In this document: in pieces, positions 1-9,618 of the stretch | Numbering within the stretch: the first letter of the stretch is position 1 | Layout: each line of letters starts with the position of its first letter | DNA from: Pseudanabaena sp. Chao 1811 | GTDB taxonomy: Bacteria > Cyanobacteriota > Cyanobacteriia > Pseudanabaenales > Pseudanabaenaceae | Assembly (NCBI RefSeq): GCF_027942295.1 | Contig: NZ_CP101416.1 | Span: 2,714,501-2,778,500, forward strand | DNA length: 64,000 nt | Reading direction: 5' to 3' | The notes under the pieces: model-generated | Seen by the model: only the letters and a program-made list of their open reading frames with translations | The model's database searches: none | Told to the model about the DNA's origin: nothing | Program-made: the position numbers and the translations under genes

Positions 1-345
1 TTTCGGGTTGATGTGGTTTCTGCTGGATTTAATAGCTGGTTTGGCTCATCAACCGCAGGGGTTTTGGCGACAATTCTGAATCCAGTAAACCAAGGTAATC
101 CAGTTAATGGCTGGACAAAAACTACCTATAACCTGAGTGCCTTTAATGGTCAAACTATCCGCTTAGCATTTAGAGAAGTTGACAATCAAGGAAACTTCCA
201 AGCTGGCGTAGACAATGTGTCTATTAATTCAAGACCAGTTCCAGTACCTGCAATTCTTCCTGGAATGGTTTTAGCTGGATTGTATATAGGCAAGAGAGTG
301 TTAAACCGCAAATCTGCTTTGAGTTCTACTAAAGTATCTTCTTAG
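1..345 (+). CDS. C-terminal part of a PTPA/PEP-CTERM-like surface protein (5' truncated by window edge)
   Basis: The reading frame is open from the first base, so the gene starts upstream; the GTG at 13 is only the first possible start inside the window. The visible part has a jelly-roll-like segment (WTKTTYNLSAFNGQTIRLAF, then AGVDNVSI) typical of secreted PEP-CTERM-class proteins. A C-terminal tripartite sorting signal follows: a VPVPAILPG motif, a short hydrophobic stretch and a basic end with KRVLNRK. In known families such tails are processed by exosortase-type enzymes and the protein is exported. The motif resembles the cyanobacterial PTPA-CTERM variant more than classic PEP-CTERM. The ligand or role of the missing N-terminal part cannot be judged. 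A strong hairpin terminator follows the stop codon. Confidence 0.7.
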   Translation, partial: FRVDVVSAGFNSWFGSSTAGVLATILNPVNQGNPVNGWTKTTYNLSAFNGQTIRLAFREVDNQGNFQAGVDNVSINSRPVPVPAILPGMVLAGLYIGKRVLNRKSALSSTKVSS

Positions 346-389
346 TAATTAAACAAAGCTTGAATTGTCACGTAAATTAATTACTTTTT

Positions 390-421
390 GGAGTCACAAA
401 AAATTTGTGGCTCCATTTTTT
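390..421 (+). terminator. Rho-independent terminator after the CTERM protein gene
   Basis: An 8-bp stem (GGAGTCAC with GTGGCTCC, one G-T pair) encloses an A/T-rich loop and is followed by a run of T residues. It lies 45 bases after the stop codon at 345. Confidence 0.65.
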
Positions 422-486
422 ATAACTTCAGTAGTCTATGAATCTAAAACAACAAAGTCAAAATTTAGCTATGACCCCTCAACTTT

Positions 487-807
487 TTACAAACCCAAAT
501 TTTTCGCATATTCACAGTCAGCATTTGCGCCTTCAGCATCGCCGAGCTTAGCCTTTGCCATGCCGCGATTAAAATAGGCTGGGGCAGCATCAGGAGCTAA
601 CTCGATGACTTTGCTGTAATCCTCGATCGCCCCTGAATAGTCCTTAATCTCTGAGCGATCGTAGGCACGGTTGTAGTAAGCCTCCGCATAATTGGGATCG
701 ATCTCGATCGCTTCGGTATAGTCAGCGATCGCCCCAGTATAGTCACCATTTTCCGCGCGTTCCATGCCGCGATCATTGTAGGCTTCAGCAGAATTTAGTT
801 TTTCCAT
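487..807 (-). CDS. small TPR-repeat protein
   Basis: The 106-residue protein consists almost entirely of tetratricopeptide repeats of 34 residues (YNDRGMERAENGDYTGAIAD, then YYNRAYDRSEIKDYSGAIED, then YFNRGMAKAKLGDAEGANAD). The alternating small and aromatic residues (A/G at positions 8 and 20) and the YAEAYYNRA connectors are those of the family. TPR domains form helical scaffolds for protein-protein contacts. No signal peptide or membrane segment is visible, so it is probably cytoplasmic. It is monocistronic and divergent from the ictB-like gene. The DNA shows HIP1-type GCGATCGC sites. The partner is unknown. Confidence 0.8.
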   Translation of the reverse strand: MEKLNSAEAYNDRGMERAENGDYTGAIADYTEAIEIDPNYAEAYYNRAYDRSEIKDYSGAIEDYSKVIELAPDAAPAYFNRGMAKAKLGDAEGANADCEYAKNLGL

Positions 808-875
808 TTCCTTTTTCCTTTGCCATCAAGATGTCAAAATAACTTTACCGTAAGTTCAAATATGCTGATTGCTCT

Positions 876-2288
876 ATGAATTCCAAGCTCAAACTACCGA
901 TGCCCAAGTTTTTGCAAACCCTGCAATCATGGTGGCTCAGCAGCCAAGCTAAATTTTTTCAAATAATTAGCCCATTGCAAGCATGGCGCGAAGGTAGTCG
1001 CTTGTTAAGTGCTAAATTTTTGGGCGGATTGCTAGTGGTGATGCTCGCGACTTTGCCCTTTTTAGAAAATGCTCAGACAGGGGTAATCGGAGCAGCCGTA
1101 GCGATCGCATGGTTATTACTATGGCTTAGCGATCGCCGTGAGGAGGATCAAACAGTACCGATTTGGACGGCTATACATACACCTTTGATTGCCTATTGGG
1201 CGATCGCTTTAATTGCCACCTTACTATCACCCGTAAGGGTAGCGGCTGCCGATGGCATGGTGAAGCTCACGCTATATATGCTTGCCTTTGTGTCGATGAG
1301 TCGGTTAATGCGCTTGGGATGGCGATCGATTTTCATTGCCGCATATTTAGGCTCAGCATTAATTGCCAGTGCCTATGGTGTGCAGCAATGGTATCTCGGC
1401 GCACCCGAACTCGCCACATGGACAGATCCCACTTCCGAAACGGCAGGCGTGACCCGTGTTTATAGTTTTCTGGGTAATCCTAATTTATTTGCGGGTTATT
1501 TAATGCCAGCGTTACCGTTGGGCGCGATCGCTGCGATTCATTGGCGTGGTTGGGGCTTGAAGGCGTTAGGAATTATTACGGCAATTTTTGGGGCATTTTG
1601 CATTACGCAAACCCAGAGTCGGGGTGGACTTATGGGCTTAGCGGCGGCAAGCTTAACGCTAGTTTTGTTATTAGTATATTGGTGGGGCAAGCGGTTACCG
1701 AAGTGGACTTTTCCTACGGTTTTTGGGGGTATGGCTGGGGCGATTGCCTTGGGAACTATTCTCGTTCCCACTTTACGCAAACGGGTGTTTAGCATTTTCG
1801 GAACCGATGATAGTAGTAATGCTTTTCGGGTCAATGTTTGGCAAGCGGTTTTCAATATGATTAAGGCTAAGCCAATCTTAGGCATTGGTCCGGGAAATAA
1901 AGCTTTTAATCAAATCTATCCGCTTTATCAGCGATCAGGATATAGCGCCTTGGGTACTTATTCTGTGCCATTGGAAATCACCGTGGAAACGGGGATTGTT
2001 GGTGTGATTTGCTATGGTTGGCTAGTTTTTACAGTCTTCCGTCAAGGTTTACTGGGATTAAATCGCTTGAGAAGCGATCGCGATTCGAGTGGTTTATGGA
2101 TTATTGCGGCGATCGCGACTTTAGTGGGAATGCTCGTTCATGGTTTAGTCGATACAGTCTGGTATCGCCCCCAAGTGCAGTTACTCTGGTGGCTAGCGAT
2201 CGCCATTATCACTAGTTTTTACATCACAGGGACGAAAGCTGAAACCAAAGAGGAAGAAGTTTTGCAAGAAGATGGAACTGAGTATTGA
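876..2288 (+). CDS. ictB: IctB-family membrane protein (O-antigen ligase-like)
   Basis: The 470-residue polytopic protein has about 10-12 hydrophobic segments beginning near residue 48 (FLGGLLVVMLATLPF). The O-antigen ligase/polymerase (Wzy_C-type) region lies in the middle, with SFLGNPNLFAGYLMP near residue 195, TQSRGG near 246 and ILGIGPGNKAFNQIYP near 338. These match the cyanobacterial IctB family, first proposed to take part in bicarbonate accumulation; that role is disputed and the fold is that of O-antigen ligases. The ATG at 876 lies 68 bp from the divergent TPR gene. The gene appears monocistronic and is followed by a palindromic repeat element. The family assignment is firm; the substrate is not. 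Confidence 0.8.
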   Translation: MNSKLKLPMPKFLQTLQSWWLSSQAKFFQIISPLQAWREGSRLLSAKFLGGLLVVMLATLPFLENAQTGVIGAAVAIAWLLLWLSDRREEDQTVPIWTAIHTPLIAYWAIALIATLLSPVRVAAADGMVKLTLYMLAFVSMSRLMRLGWRSIFIAAYLGSALIASAYGVQQWYLGAPELATWTDPTSETAGVTRVYSFLGNPNLFAGYLMPALPLGAIAAIHWRGWGLKALGIITAIFGAFCITQTQSRGGLMGLAAASLTLVLLLVYWWGKRLPKWTFPTVFGGMAGAIALGTILVPTLRKRVFSIFGTDDSSNAFRVNVWQAVFNMIKAKPILGIGPGNKAFNQIYPLYQRSGYSALGTYSVPLEITVETGIVGVICYGWLVFTVFRQGLLGLNRLRSDRDSSGLWIIAAIATLVGMLVHGLVDTVWYRPQVQLLWWLAIAIITSFYITGTKAETKEEEVLQEDGTEY

Positions 2289-2377
2289 ATTAATGATTTA
2301 AGTAACTCAGAAAATAAGGAACCAATTTTTGGTGGTGTGGAGAAGCTGCACCACTAAAAATCTAGTTCTTTAACGTT

Positions 2378-2478
2378 AGTTCGACGAAGGCAAAAAATGG
2401 TAAAAATTGCTAAGCGATTTTTACCATTTTTTGCCATTTGCGCTGCGCGAAGCGCTGCGCAAATAGCGTTATCGAACT
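2378..2478. repeat. palindromic dispersed repeat, full-length copy
   Basis: Two nested inverted repeats sit inside short terminal repeats (AGTTCGA at the left, TCGAACT at the right). The first hairpin is 2391-2433 (17-bp arms, CAAAAAATGGTAAAAAT). The second is 2437-2463 with the cap GCGAAGC. Read in the opposite direction it is homologous to the element at 4312-4373. It lies between the convergent ictB-like and thiO genes. Confidence 0.7.
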
Positions 2479-2483
2479 CACCT

Positions 2484-3512
2484 TTATTGGAGAATAGGGT
2501 CTTTAATGCCTTCAATAACAAAATCAGCGATTAATTTAGCCGTGATTGGTGCAAAGAGAATGCCATTACGATAATGACCTGTTGCTAAAATCAAGTTTTC
2601 ATAATCACTTGCGCCTAAAATCGGAATTTCATTAGGCGCATGGGGACGGAATCCCCACCATGTCTCGGTAATAGGCATATTTGAGATCGCAGGATAAACA
2701 GCGATCGCTCTATTCAATAATTGGGCTAACCCTGCGGCGGTATTTCCCTGTGAAAAGCCATTGTCTTCAACCGTTGCACCAATGACAATCTGTCCGTCCT
2801 GACGTGGCACGATATAGCAGCTTGGTGCATAAATTACGCGCTGCAACTGCCGATCACGATCAAAAACAGACAACATTTGTCCCTTAATCGGTTTAACGGG
2901 TAAAGGCAATAGCGATCTCGTCCATGCACCTGTCGCCAAAATATAGCGATCGCCCTGCAAGTTCCCAACACTAGTATCGAGATGTATAACTCGCTGAGCA
3001 TCGCGCGCAATTTGATATACCGTTACCCCTTCTAGGATTTTGATCGATAACGATTGTGCTGTGGTTAATAGGGCTTTGGCGAGTTTGCGATTATTGACCT
3101 GTCCATCTTCTGGCAACCAAAGAGAACCTAAGACAGATTCTCCTAAACCTGATTGTCGTTTACGGGATTCTTCACGATTGATATATTTGGGATGCTGCGA
3201 AATTATTTGGTGATCGCTTTCTTCGAGACTGGGGGCAATCATGCCGCAGCACCAATAGCCGCAATCTAGACCTGATAAGCGCATCAGATTGGCAATCCAT
3301 TTGGGATACATATCACGGCTGCGAATGCCAAAGTCTAGTAGCGTCCCTTCAAGGCGTTCTGCTTCAGGTGCTAACATTCCTGCTGCCGCCCATGTTGCAC
3401 CCTTTCCGCAAATCTCGCGCTCAATGACAGTAACATTTGCCCCCTTTTGGGAAAGGGCGATTGCTGTCGCCAAGCCAATAATGCCACCACCAATCACTAA
3501 AACGTCAGTCAT
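2484..3512 (-). CDS. thiO: glycine oxidase ThiO, thiamine biosynthesis
   Basis: ThiO is an FAD-dependent amine oxidase that converts glycine to the imine used to build the thiazole ring of thiamine. The 342-residue protein begins with the dinucleotide-binding motif GGGIIGLATA (residues 8-17) followed by the acidic strand end VIERE. It has the DAO-family signature AAAGMLAPEAE near residue 43 and ends with ENLILATGHYRNGILFAPIT, the FAD-binding C-terminal motif. Length and motifs are typical of the family. In some cyanobacteria ThiO is fused to ThiG; here it stands alone. It is convergent with the ictB-like gene. Confidence 0.85.
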   Translation of the reverse strand: MTDVLVIGGGIIGLATAIALSQKGANVTVIEREICGKGATWAAAGMLAPEAERLEGTLLDFGIRSRDMYPKWIANLMRLSGLDCGYWCCGMIAPSLEESDHQIISQHPKYINREESRKRQSGLGESVLGSLWLPEDGQVNNRKLAKALLTTAQSLSIKILEGVTVYQIARDAQRVIHLDTSVGNLQGDRYILATGAWTRSLLPLPVKPIKGQMLSVFDRDRQLQRVIYAPSCYIVPRQDGQIVIGATVEDNGFSQGNTAAGLAQLLNRAIAVYPAISNMPITETWWGFRPHAPNEIPILGASDYENLILATGHYRNGILFAPITAKLIADFVIEGIKDPILQ

Positions 3513-3609
3513 TCCATTTCATCCTTTTACTTCTTACCTCACGTTTTGCGTGACGTAAGTACCTATCCTTCTACTTAGATATATGCCACATACAAAGCAT
3601 GGGCATATG

Positions 3610-4260
3610 CTAATCACAACGAGTTGCTACTACAGCATAAAACGGATCGCTGCTAGCCATACCAAGCATTGCTAAAAATGGTGAACTTGGTGGTACATTT
3701 GCCACTAATTCTGGTTTTGTAAATCCTTTGGGAACAGAGGCGAAATATTTATAGACTAGTTTTGTGCGATCGCTTTCGGAACCATCACGCCATGCCTGAA
3801 TTGCCTTTTGATAAAACATTCGATTGGAGAAACTAATAATTGCAATTCCCCCAACTTTGAGAATGCGATGAATCTCGGCAAAAATGGCTTCGGGATATTG
3901 CAAGTACTGGACTGAGACAGTGTTTAGCACCGCATCAAAGGATTGATCGGCAAAGGGTAATAATTGCTGTTTGTTTAGGTTTTGGACAAAATAATGATTT
4001 AAACGTGGATTTTTGGCTAGTTCCTCAGCATTGAGTCCATGCCCTTCAATATGTGCAAATTCCATTTCTGGTGGCAAGTGTGATACCCAACTACTCATTA
4101 GGTCAAGAATGTGTGTATTGGGCTGCAAGCGCTGGCGATATAGCTCCGTAAGCTGCTCAATAAAGCGATTATCTACATGGGTGACAAAGCGTGGATATTC
4201 ATAAAATAGTCCATCGTCGGAGTTATCAAGCTTTGTGCGTTGTTCAGAAGCAAGTTGCAT
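3610..4260 (-). CDS. class I SAM-dependent methyltransferase (Methyltransf_11 type)
   Basis: The 216-residue protein has a compact Rossmann methyltransferase core: HILDLMSSWVSHLP (motif I position, lacking the usual GxGxG), then the acidic/GHG strand HIEGHGLNAEEL, then FDAVLNTVSVQYLQYPEAIF (post-I to motif IV), then RILKVGGIAIISFSNRMF (motif V). The DLMSSWVSHLP variant recurs in cyanobacterial and plant homologues annotated only as methyltransferases, as far as I recall. The substrate is unknown. The neighbours (thiO and eno, same strand) do not suggest a pathway. Confidence 0.7.
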   Translation of the reverse strand: MQLASEQRTKLDNSDDGLFYEYPRFVTHVDNRFIEQLTELYRQRLQPNTHILDLMSSWVSHLPPEMEFAHIEGHGLNAEELAKNPRLNHYFVQNLNKQQLLPFADQSFDAVLNTVSVQYLQYPEAIFAEIHRILKVGGIAIISFSNRMFYQKAIQAWRDGSESDRTKLVYKYFASVPKGFTKPELVANVPPSSPFLAMLGMASSDPFYAVVATRCD

Positions 4261-4311
4261 GGTTGTTTAGCGGGATAGATATCAACATAGGGTCTAAATA
4301 TAAAAAACGTG

Positions 4312-4373
4312 AGTTCGATAACGCCATTTGCACGGCGCGAAGCGCCGTGCAAATGGCGAAAAATGGTAAAAAG
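4312..4373. repeat. palindromic dispersed repeat, shorter copy
   Basis: A near-perfect hairpin (4322-4358, arms about 17 bp, cap GCGAAGC) is preceded by GAGTTCGATAACGC and followed by AAAAATGGTAAAAA. This is the same order as in the reverse complement of 2378-2478. Stem bases that differ between the two copies differ on both arms, so pairing is kept. Confidence 0.65.
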
Positions 4374-4398
4374 GGAAGTAGATGTACCACTTCCCTTT
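4366..4398 (-). terminator. terminator of eno
   Basis: On the minus strand, downstream of the eno stop codon, a 10-bp stem (AAAGGGAAGT with ACTTCCCTTT) is followed by a T-rich tract. Confidence 0.55.
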
Positions 4399-4478
4399 CT
4401 ATTTGTTTCTATAGCATTTTTTAGTCTATTGAAGTAAGTATTTGTGTTCCTGTCTTTAGTGAACACAAACTCTGTAAC

Positions 4479-5768
<1,290 letters not shown>

Positions 5769-5935
5769 CTATTCCTTGTAATGATTAAGTGAAACTATTC
5801 GCAATAATCTTACAGTTTTGCGATGCCCCATTTCTCAAATGTTAGGTTTTGATTAAAAAAATTGACAAATTTTGCATTTACTCCATTGATCTGTAACCTT
5901 TAAATCACACTTATTGCCATGAAATTATCATAAAG

Positions 5936-6304
5936 TTATTCAATTCCCAAAACTAGAGCATCAAGCTTTCTAATTCTTTCAACCATTATCTTCATCACGC
6001 TAAGCGAAAAATATGGAGTTTGTTGCACTAAAAAAGTAAAGCGTTTCTCATCAATCGGAACCAACTTACATTCTGTTTTGGCGATCGCTGTAGCACTTCT
6101 TGGGGAGGCGCTGATGAGAGCCATTTCTCCAACAATGCCACCAGCACCAGTGATATCTAGCAATTTACCATCTATAGAAATTTCTACTTCACCTTCAAGC
6201 ACTACATAGATGTGATCGGCGATCCCACCTTTTTGGAAAATCACTTCACCCTCTGGAATTGTAATGAAGTTTTTTTCGTTTTTAAATAAATCAATCGTTG
6301 TCAA
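5936..6304 (-). CDS. stand-alone cyclic nucleotide-binding domain protein
   Basis: The 122-residue protein is a single cNMP-binding (CAP_ED) beta-roll: IPEGEVIFQKGGIADHIYVV, then LEGEVEI, then the phosphate-binding cassette GEMALISASPRSATA (about residues 59-73), with the conserved Glu and Arg expected for cAMP contact. No DNA-binding or enzymatic domain is attached, so it may act by binding a partner. A class III adenylate cyclase is encoded 3.3 kb away on the same strand. A functional link is only an inference. Confidence 0.8.
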   Translation of the reverse strand: MTTIDLFKNEKNFITIPEGEVIFQKGGIADHIYVVLEGEVEISIDGKLLDITGAGGIVGEMALISASPRSATAIAKTECKLVPIDEKRFTFLVQQTPYFSLSVMKIMVERIRKLDALVLGIE

Positions 6305-6439
6305 AATATAGCTCCGTTTTATTATTGCTTTATCTGAAAATGCATAAACACAAAGTTCATTTACTTATCATGATTTGAGATGGCCGCCGCAAAGTTAAGG
6401 AACAGTTAACTTATAGCGCTTTATGCTCAAACCCAAACC

Positions 6440-6488
6440 AAGAAAATTTTTAAAAGCGTTGCGAAGCAATACTTTTAAAAATTTTCTT
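6440..6488. repeat. long palindrome with GCGAAGC cap
   Basis: Arms AAGAAAATTTTTAAAAG and its complement (17 bp) pair perfectly; a short mismatch and a TTGC-GAA-GCAA cap complete the hairpin. It sits 20 bases beyond the stop of the gene at 6509 (minus strand) and may serve as its terminator. Confidence 0.6.
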
Positions 6489-6508
6489 ATAGTTCTTTTG
6501 ATCGAAAG

Positions 6509-6943
6509 CTACTTAGCATATTTACCAATTATCTCCGCCAAATCTGGAACCGCGTCTTCAACATGTTTCTTGGCAGAATCACGAAATTTCTCATAGACTC
6601 CTCTCACCAGTTGAATCTTAGTATTTTTTGCCTTTGTATCAGTAACAGCTAACAATGCATCTGCGGTGCGAGACTTATTTGCTTTCAGATATTCTACAGG
6701 TTCACCTTGTTGGAGCCCCTCTGCCCAAATGGGATCAATTTCGGTAAAGCATGGTTGCGAGAGTGAATCAACTACACTATAGATATAATTGGGCTTAAGC
6801 CCCTTGAGCGCAGCAAAGGCGGTTTTGAGCGCGATCCCACTCATGCCTGTTTTGCTAGCTAGTTGTGCATCGATCATCTCGCAGCATTCTTGGACAATTA
6901 AGGCTTTGTTATCAGGGGTTAACAGATCTTCACTTAGTCCCAT
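6509..6943 (-). CDS. conserved hypothetical protein (possibly DUF6918)
   Basis: The 144-residue soluble, mainly helical protein starts at MGLSEDLLTPD. This ATG is chosen over the upstream TTG/ATG at 6964/6961 because GGAAG lies seven bases before it. It contains GMSGIALKTAFAALKGLKPNY and repeated acidic/helical segments, ending KYAK. It resembles the small uncharacterised DUF6918 family by my memory only. No catalytic motif is evident. Only 34 bases separate it from the upstream VTE6-like gene on the same strand, so the two probably form an operon. Confidence 0.55.
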   Translation of the reverse strand: MGLSEDLLTPDNKALIVQECCEMIDAQLASKTGMSGIALKTAFAALKGLKPNYIYSVVDSLSQPCFTEIDPIWAEGLQQGEPVEYLKANKSRTADALLAVTDTKAKNTKIQLVRGVYEKFRDSAKKHVEDAVPDLAEIIGKYAK

Positions 6944-6977
6944 TGCAATTCTTCCAAACATCAAAATTCGCCGCTTA

Positions 6978-7730
6978 TCATCTCACAATTGCGGCAGTCA
7001 GAACCGCGATCGCTGCACCGATGGTCGTATTGATACCATTAACGAGTTCATTGGTGAGCCAGTCATACTTTTCTTGTAAGGTTGCACCAATAAGACTTTC
7101 GATATTTGTGGCAATGAAGGCAGCGATCGCACACCAAAGCAAATCCCAAGGACTCGCTAATAGACTCACCGCCCAGCCAATTGCCGCGATTAAGAGTGAA
7201 CCAATGATCCCTGCGATCGTCCCTTCGAGGCTGACAGCACCTTCAGTCCCTGCGGGGACAGGCTTAAGCGTGGTAATCAAAAATGTACTTTTGCCATAAG
7301 CCTTGCCAATCTCGCTGGCGGTTGTGTCGGCAAGCTTGGTACTGAGGCTAGCAACATAGGCGATTAGCCACAGAGGACTTGGCGCGATTGCATAGCCAAT
7401 TGCACAAACTGCACCTGTTGCTGCCGAACCCCATAAATTTTCGGGACCTCTTGCCCCGTCGCGTTTTTCGGCAATGCCTTTAGCTTCTTTGATGTCCTTG
7501 CCAATGCGAGTTACCCCAGAACCCACGATCAGATAGCTTAAAATAACGACATAGCCTTGCCATCCTAAACAGCCCCAGATCACAATCCCTAAAATCCATG
7601 CATGGTAAATTCCTGTTGTGGTTAAAACTTTGCGAGGTAAGAGTAGGGCGATCGCTCCCAGAAAAGTATTTAGGGCGATCGCGATCAACCAACCCTGTGA
7701 AATGGGGAAACTATTTATCATGGCAGTCAA
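6978..7730 (-). CDS. TIGR00297/DUF92 membrane protein (VTE6-like phytyl-phosphate kinase)
   Basis: The 250-residue integral membrane protein has about six hydrophobic segments. DUF92 hallmarks are visible: LIVGSGVTRIGKDIKEAKGIAEKRDGARGPENLWGSAATGA (residues about 66-106), SLSTKLADTTASEIGKAYGK (about 129), and TEGAVSLEGTIAGIIGS (about 162). In plants and cyanobacteria this family (VTE6) phosphorylates phytyl phosphate to phytyl diphosphate, feeding tocopherol and phylloquinone synthesis from recycled chlorophyll phytol. It is a probable operon with the downstream small hypothetical gene. Confidence 0.8.
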   Translation of the reverse strand: MTAMINSFPISQGWLIAIALNTFLGAIALLLPRKVLTTTGIYHAWILGIVIWGCLGWQGYVVILSYLIVGSGVTRIGKDIKEAKGIAEKRDGARGPENLWGSAATGAVCAIGYAIAPSPLWLIAYVASLSTKLADTTASEIGKAYGKSTFLITTLKPVPAGTEGAVSLEGTIAGIIGSLLIAAIGWAVSLLASPWDLLWCAIAAFIATNIESLIGATLQEKYDWLTNELVNGINTTIGAAIAVLTAAIVR

Positions 7731-7842
7731 TCTTAGAAAAATGAATAAGTAATAATTAGCGCTAAAAGCAAAGGTTTATTTCCGCGCCAAAGGCTTGGAA
7801 ATAAACACAACCCTATATTCAACATACTACGGAGTAAAAATA

Positions 7843-8475
7843 ATGACAGAAGCATTTGCACAGTTTTTAGGAAATTTTCGGTGGATGGGGTGGAACTTAT
7901 TTCTTGCCATAATTCCTTGTGTACTTAGCTTTATCTTATTTACGAAGCGATCGCCAAAGCGCTTACCTAAAAATGCTATGTGGTGGTTAGGGCTAATAAC
8001 TTTTATCCTATTTCTGCCCAATGCCCCTTACATAATTACCGATATTATTCATTTTGTGGATGATGCACGTACACCTGAGATTTCCGATAATGGTGTGATT
8101 TTTCTGATCATCCCTCAATATACTATCTTCATCCTATTGGGCTTCCAATGTTATGTGCTCTCTTTGATCAAACTTGTGCAGTACCTAGGCTGGCTGAAGC
8201 TGATTAGAAATATTACTTTTATGGAAATCAGTATGAACTTTATCTGTGCCGTTGGTGTGTATTGGGGAAGATTCAATCGCTTAAATAGTTGGTATGTACT
8301 GACGCAACCAAGGAGAGTTTTGGAAACAGCCATTAGCAATCTCGAAAATCCCAATTTCTTCTTTGGCACGATCGTATTTTTTATAATCTTTACAAGTCTC
8401 TACTACGTTTTTAAATGGATTAATTTAGCGATCGCCTTCTACTGGCACAATCGATCCAATCAAGTTTCTGCATAA
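7843..8475 (+). CDS. DUF1361 membrane protein
   Basis: The 210-residue protein has six hydrophobic segments (for example MGWNLFLAIIPCVLSFILF, then WWLGLITFILFLPNAPYIIT, then FFFGTIVFFIIFTSLYYVF). The LPNAPYIITDIIHF and WGRFNRLNSW motifs are those of DUF1361 proteins, whose function is unknown. The ATG at 7843 is preferred over 7795 because GGAG precedes it and homologues begin at this point. A bidirectional hairpin terminator follows. The gene is divergent from the VTE6-like gene. Confidence 0.75.
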   Translation: MTEAFAQFLGNFRWMGWNLFLAIIPCVLSFILFTKRSPKRLPKNAMWWLGLITFILFLPNAPYIITDIIHFVDDARTPEISDNGVIFLIIPQYTIFILLGFQCYVLSLIKLVQYLGWLKLIRNITFMEISMNFICAVGVYWGRFNRLNSWYVLTQPRRVLETAISNLENPNFFFGTIVFFIIFTSLYYVFKWINLAIAFYWHNRSNQVSA

Positions 8476-8503
8476 AAAAAGGGACGCTTTGCGTCCCTTT
8501 TTA
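8474..8503. terminator. bidirectional terminator between convergent genes
   Basis: The stem AAAGGGACGC/GCGTCCCTTT is flanked by A and T runs on both sides, so it can serve the DUF1361 gene (+) and the Uma2 gene (-). Confidence 0.7.
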
Positions 8504-8506
8504 ATT

Positions 8507-9079
8507 CTAACTCTTTGTAAAAATCAGTAAGTTAAACACATCATTAACAGATAACTGCCAATCCTTCAGTATCCCCAACATTGGCAAAATATCATTACCT
8601 TGATAACTATCAAACTCGTTAGTACTAAATGTCAAAATTTTTCTCTCATTCGGTGCAATAAGCCAACCTAATTTTGAACCGTGCTTTAAAGCAAATCTAA
8701 TTTTGTCAATTATTAAAACTGTTGACTGATCAGGTGAAAGAATCTCAATAACCCAATCAGGCGCAATTTCGATTCTATCTAATGGTTCATCATACTCATC
8801 AAGAGGAATATTTTGCCACTCAAACACTGATATATCTGGCACAATTGAGCGCCCACCAAGGGTACAGCGTAATTCACAAAATGCTGAGACCAAGCAATTA
8901 GGCTCACCACGTTCATTAATTAGTGATGCAAACTTGGTCTGTAATCTGCTGTGTTTACCCTGTGGCATTATTTTTTGATAGATTTGACCGTCAATAAATT
9001 CATTTGCGGGTTTAGTCTCTGGCATTGCCAAAAATTCTGTAAGAGAAAGCTTTTGGGGATTTGATAATGCGATCGCCAT
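8507..9079 (-). CDS. Uma2-family putative endonuclease
   Basis: The 190-residue protein has the PD-(D/E)XK-like Uma2 (DUF820) fold common in cyanobacterial multicopy families: SLTEFLAMPETKPANEFIDG, then VPDISVFEWQNIPLDE (about residue 95), then PDWVIEILSPDQST (about residue 120). Its biological role is not established; many copies per genome are usual. The start ATG at 9079 is chosen because GGAGAG lies six bases upstream; an in-frame GTG at 9094 is less likely. A second Uma2 gene is at 24455. Confidence 0.85.
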   Translation of the reverse strand: MAIALSNPQKLSLTEFLAMPETKPANEFIDGQIYQKIMPQGKHSRLQTKFASLINERGEPNCLVSAFCELRCTLGGRSIVPDISVFEWQNIPLDEYDEPLDRIEIAPDWVIEILSPDQSTVLIIDKIRFALKHGSKLGWLIAPNERKILTFSTNEFDSYQGNDILPMLGILKDWQLSVNDVFNLLIFTKS

Positions 9080-9160
9080 TGTTGATCTCTCCACATCATG
9101 AGGAAAATCTACATCAAAATATCAACTTTGTTGCATATTTGTACATTTTATTTAATCAAG

Positions 9161-9562
9161 TTATTTAATCAAGGATTCCCCAAAAGTCCGAATTGTCGGT
9201 AAAGTATCCGTAAACCATCCCAACCCTAAACCTGCACCAGCAATCAGGGCAAGTACAAAGAAATTCCAACCACGATTATTCATAAATGCGCGGAGTTCAG
9301 TTCTCGCCACATACATCAGCATTGCCCAGACCACGCTAATGCCAAGGGATAATGCAAATTGCTCTTTTTTGATAAATACAAAAATTACTGCCGCGATCGC
9401 CCAGCCCACTGAAAATAGCCACTCTGCACCAAAGGCGATCGCCCCCGCAGGAATCCAAATCCGCCAATCAGCTTTATGAATCGATAGCAACCACCCATAA
9501 GCAATATAACCAACTAATACAAGAGCTAGCGACAATATTGGCAGTTTTCGTAAAGTACGCAT
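9161..9562 (-). CDS. small membrane protein, unknown
   Basis: The 133-residue protein has four hydrophobic segments (ILSLALVLVGYIAYGWLL, then IPAGAIAFGAEWLFSVGWAI, then LSLGISVVWAMLMYVA, then FFVLALIAGAGLGLGW). It has no recognised catalytic motif. Similar small proteins occur across cyanobacteria in my recollection, but I cannot name a family. It shares the strand of the upstream cyclase and the downstream Uma2 gene without tight spacing. Confidence 0.65.
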   Translation of the reverse strand: MRTLRKLPILSLALVLVGYIAYGWLLSIHKADWRIWIPAGAIAFGAEWLFSVGWAIAAVIFVFIKKEQFALSLGISVVWAMLMYVARTELRAFMNNRGWNFFVLALIAGAGLGLGWFTDTLPTIRTFGESLIK

Positions 9563-9618
9563 ATCTTATATCTCCAGAGCAATAACTTTTGCATTTTTCA
9601 AATGAACGCTTGCCTATT

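Noticed and set aside
365-577. 70-codon ORF overlapping the TPR gene in antisense
   Set aside because: It starts within the terminator region and overlaps the real TPR gene on the other strand.
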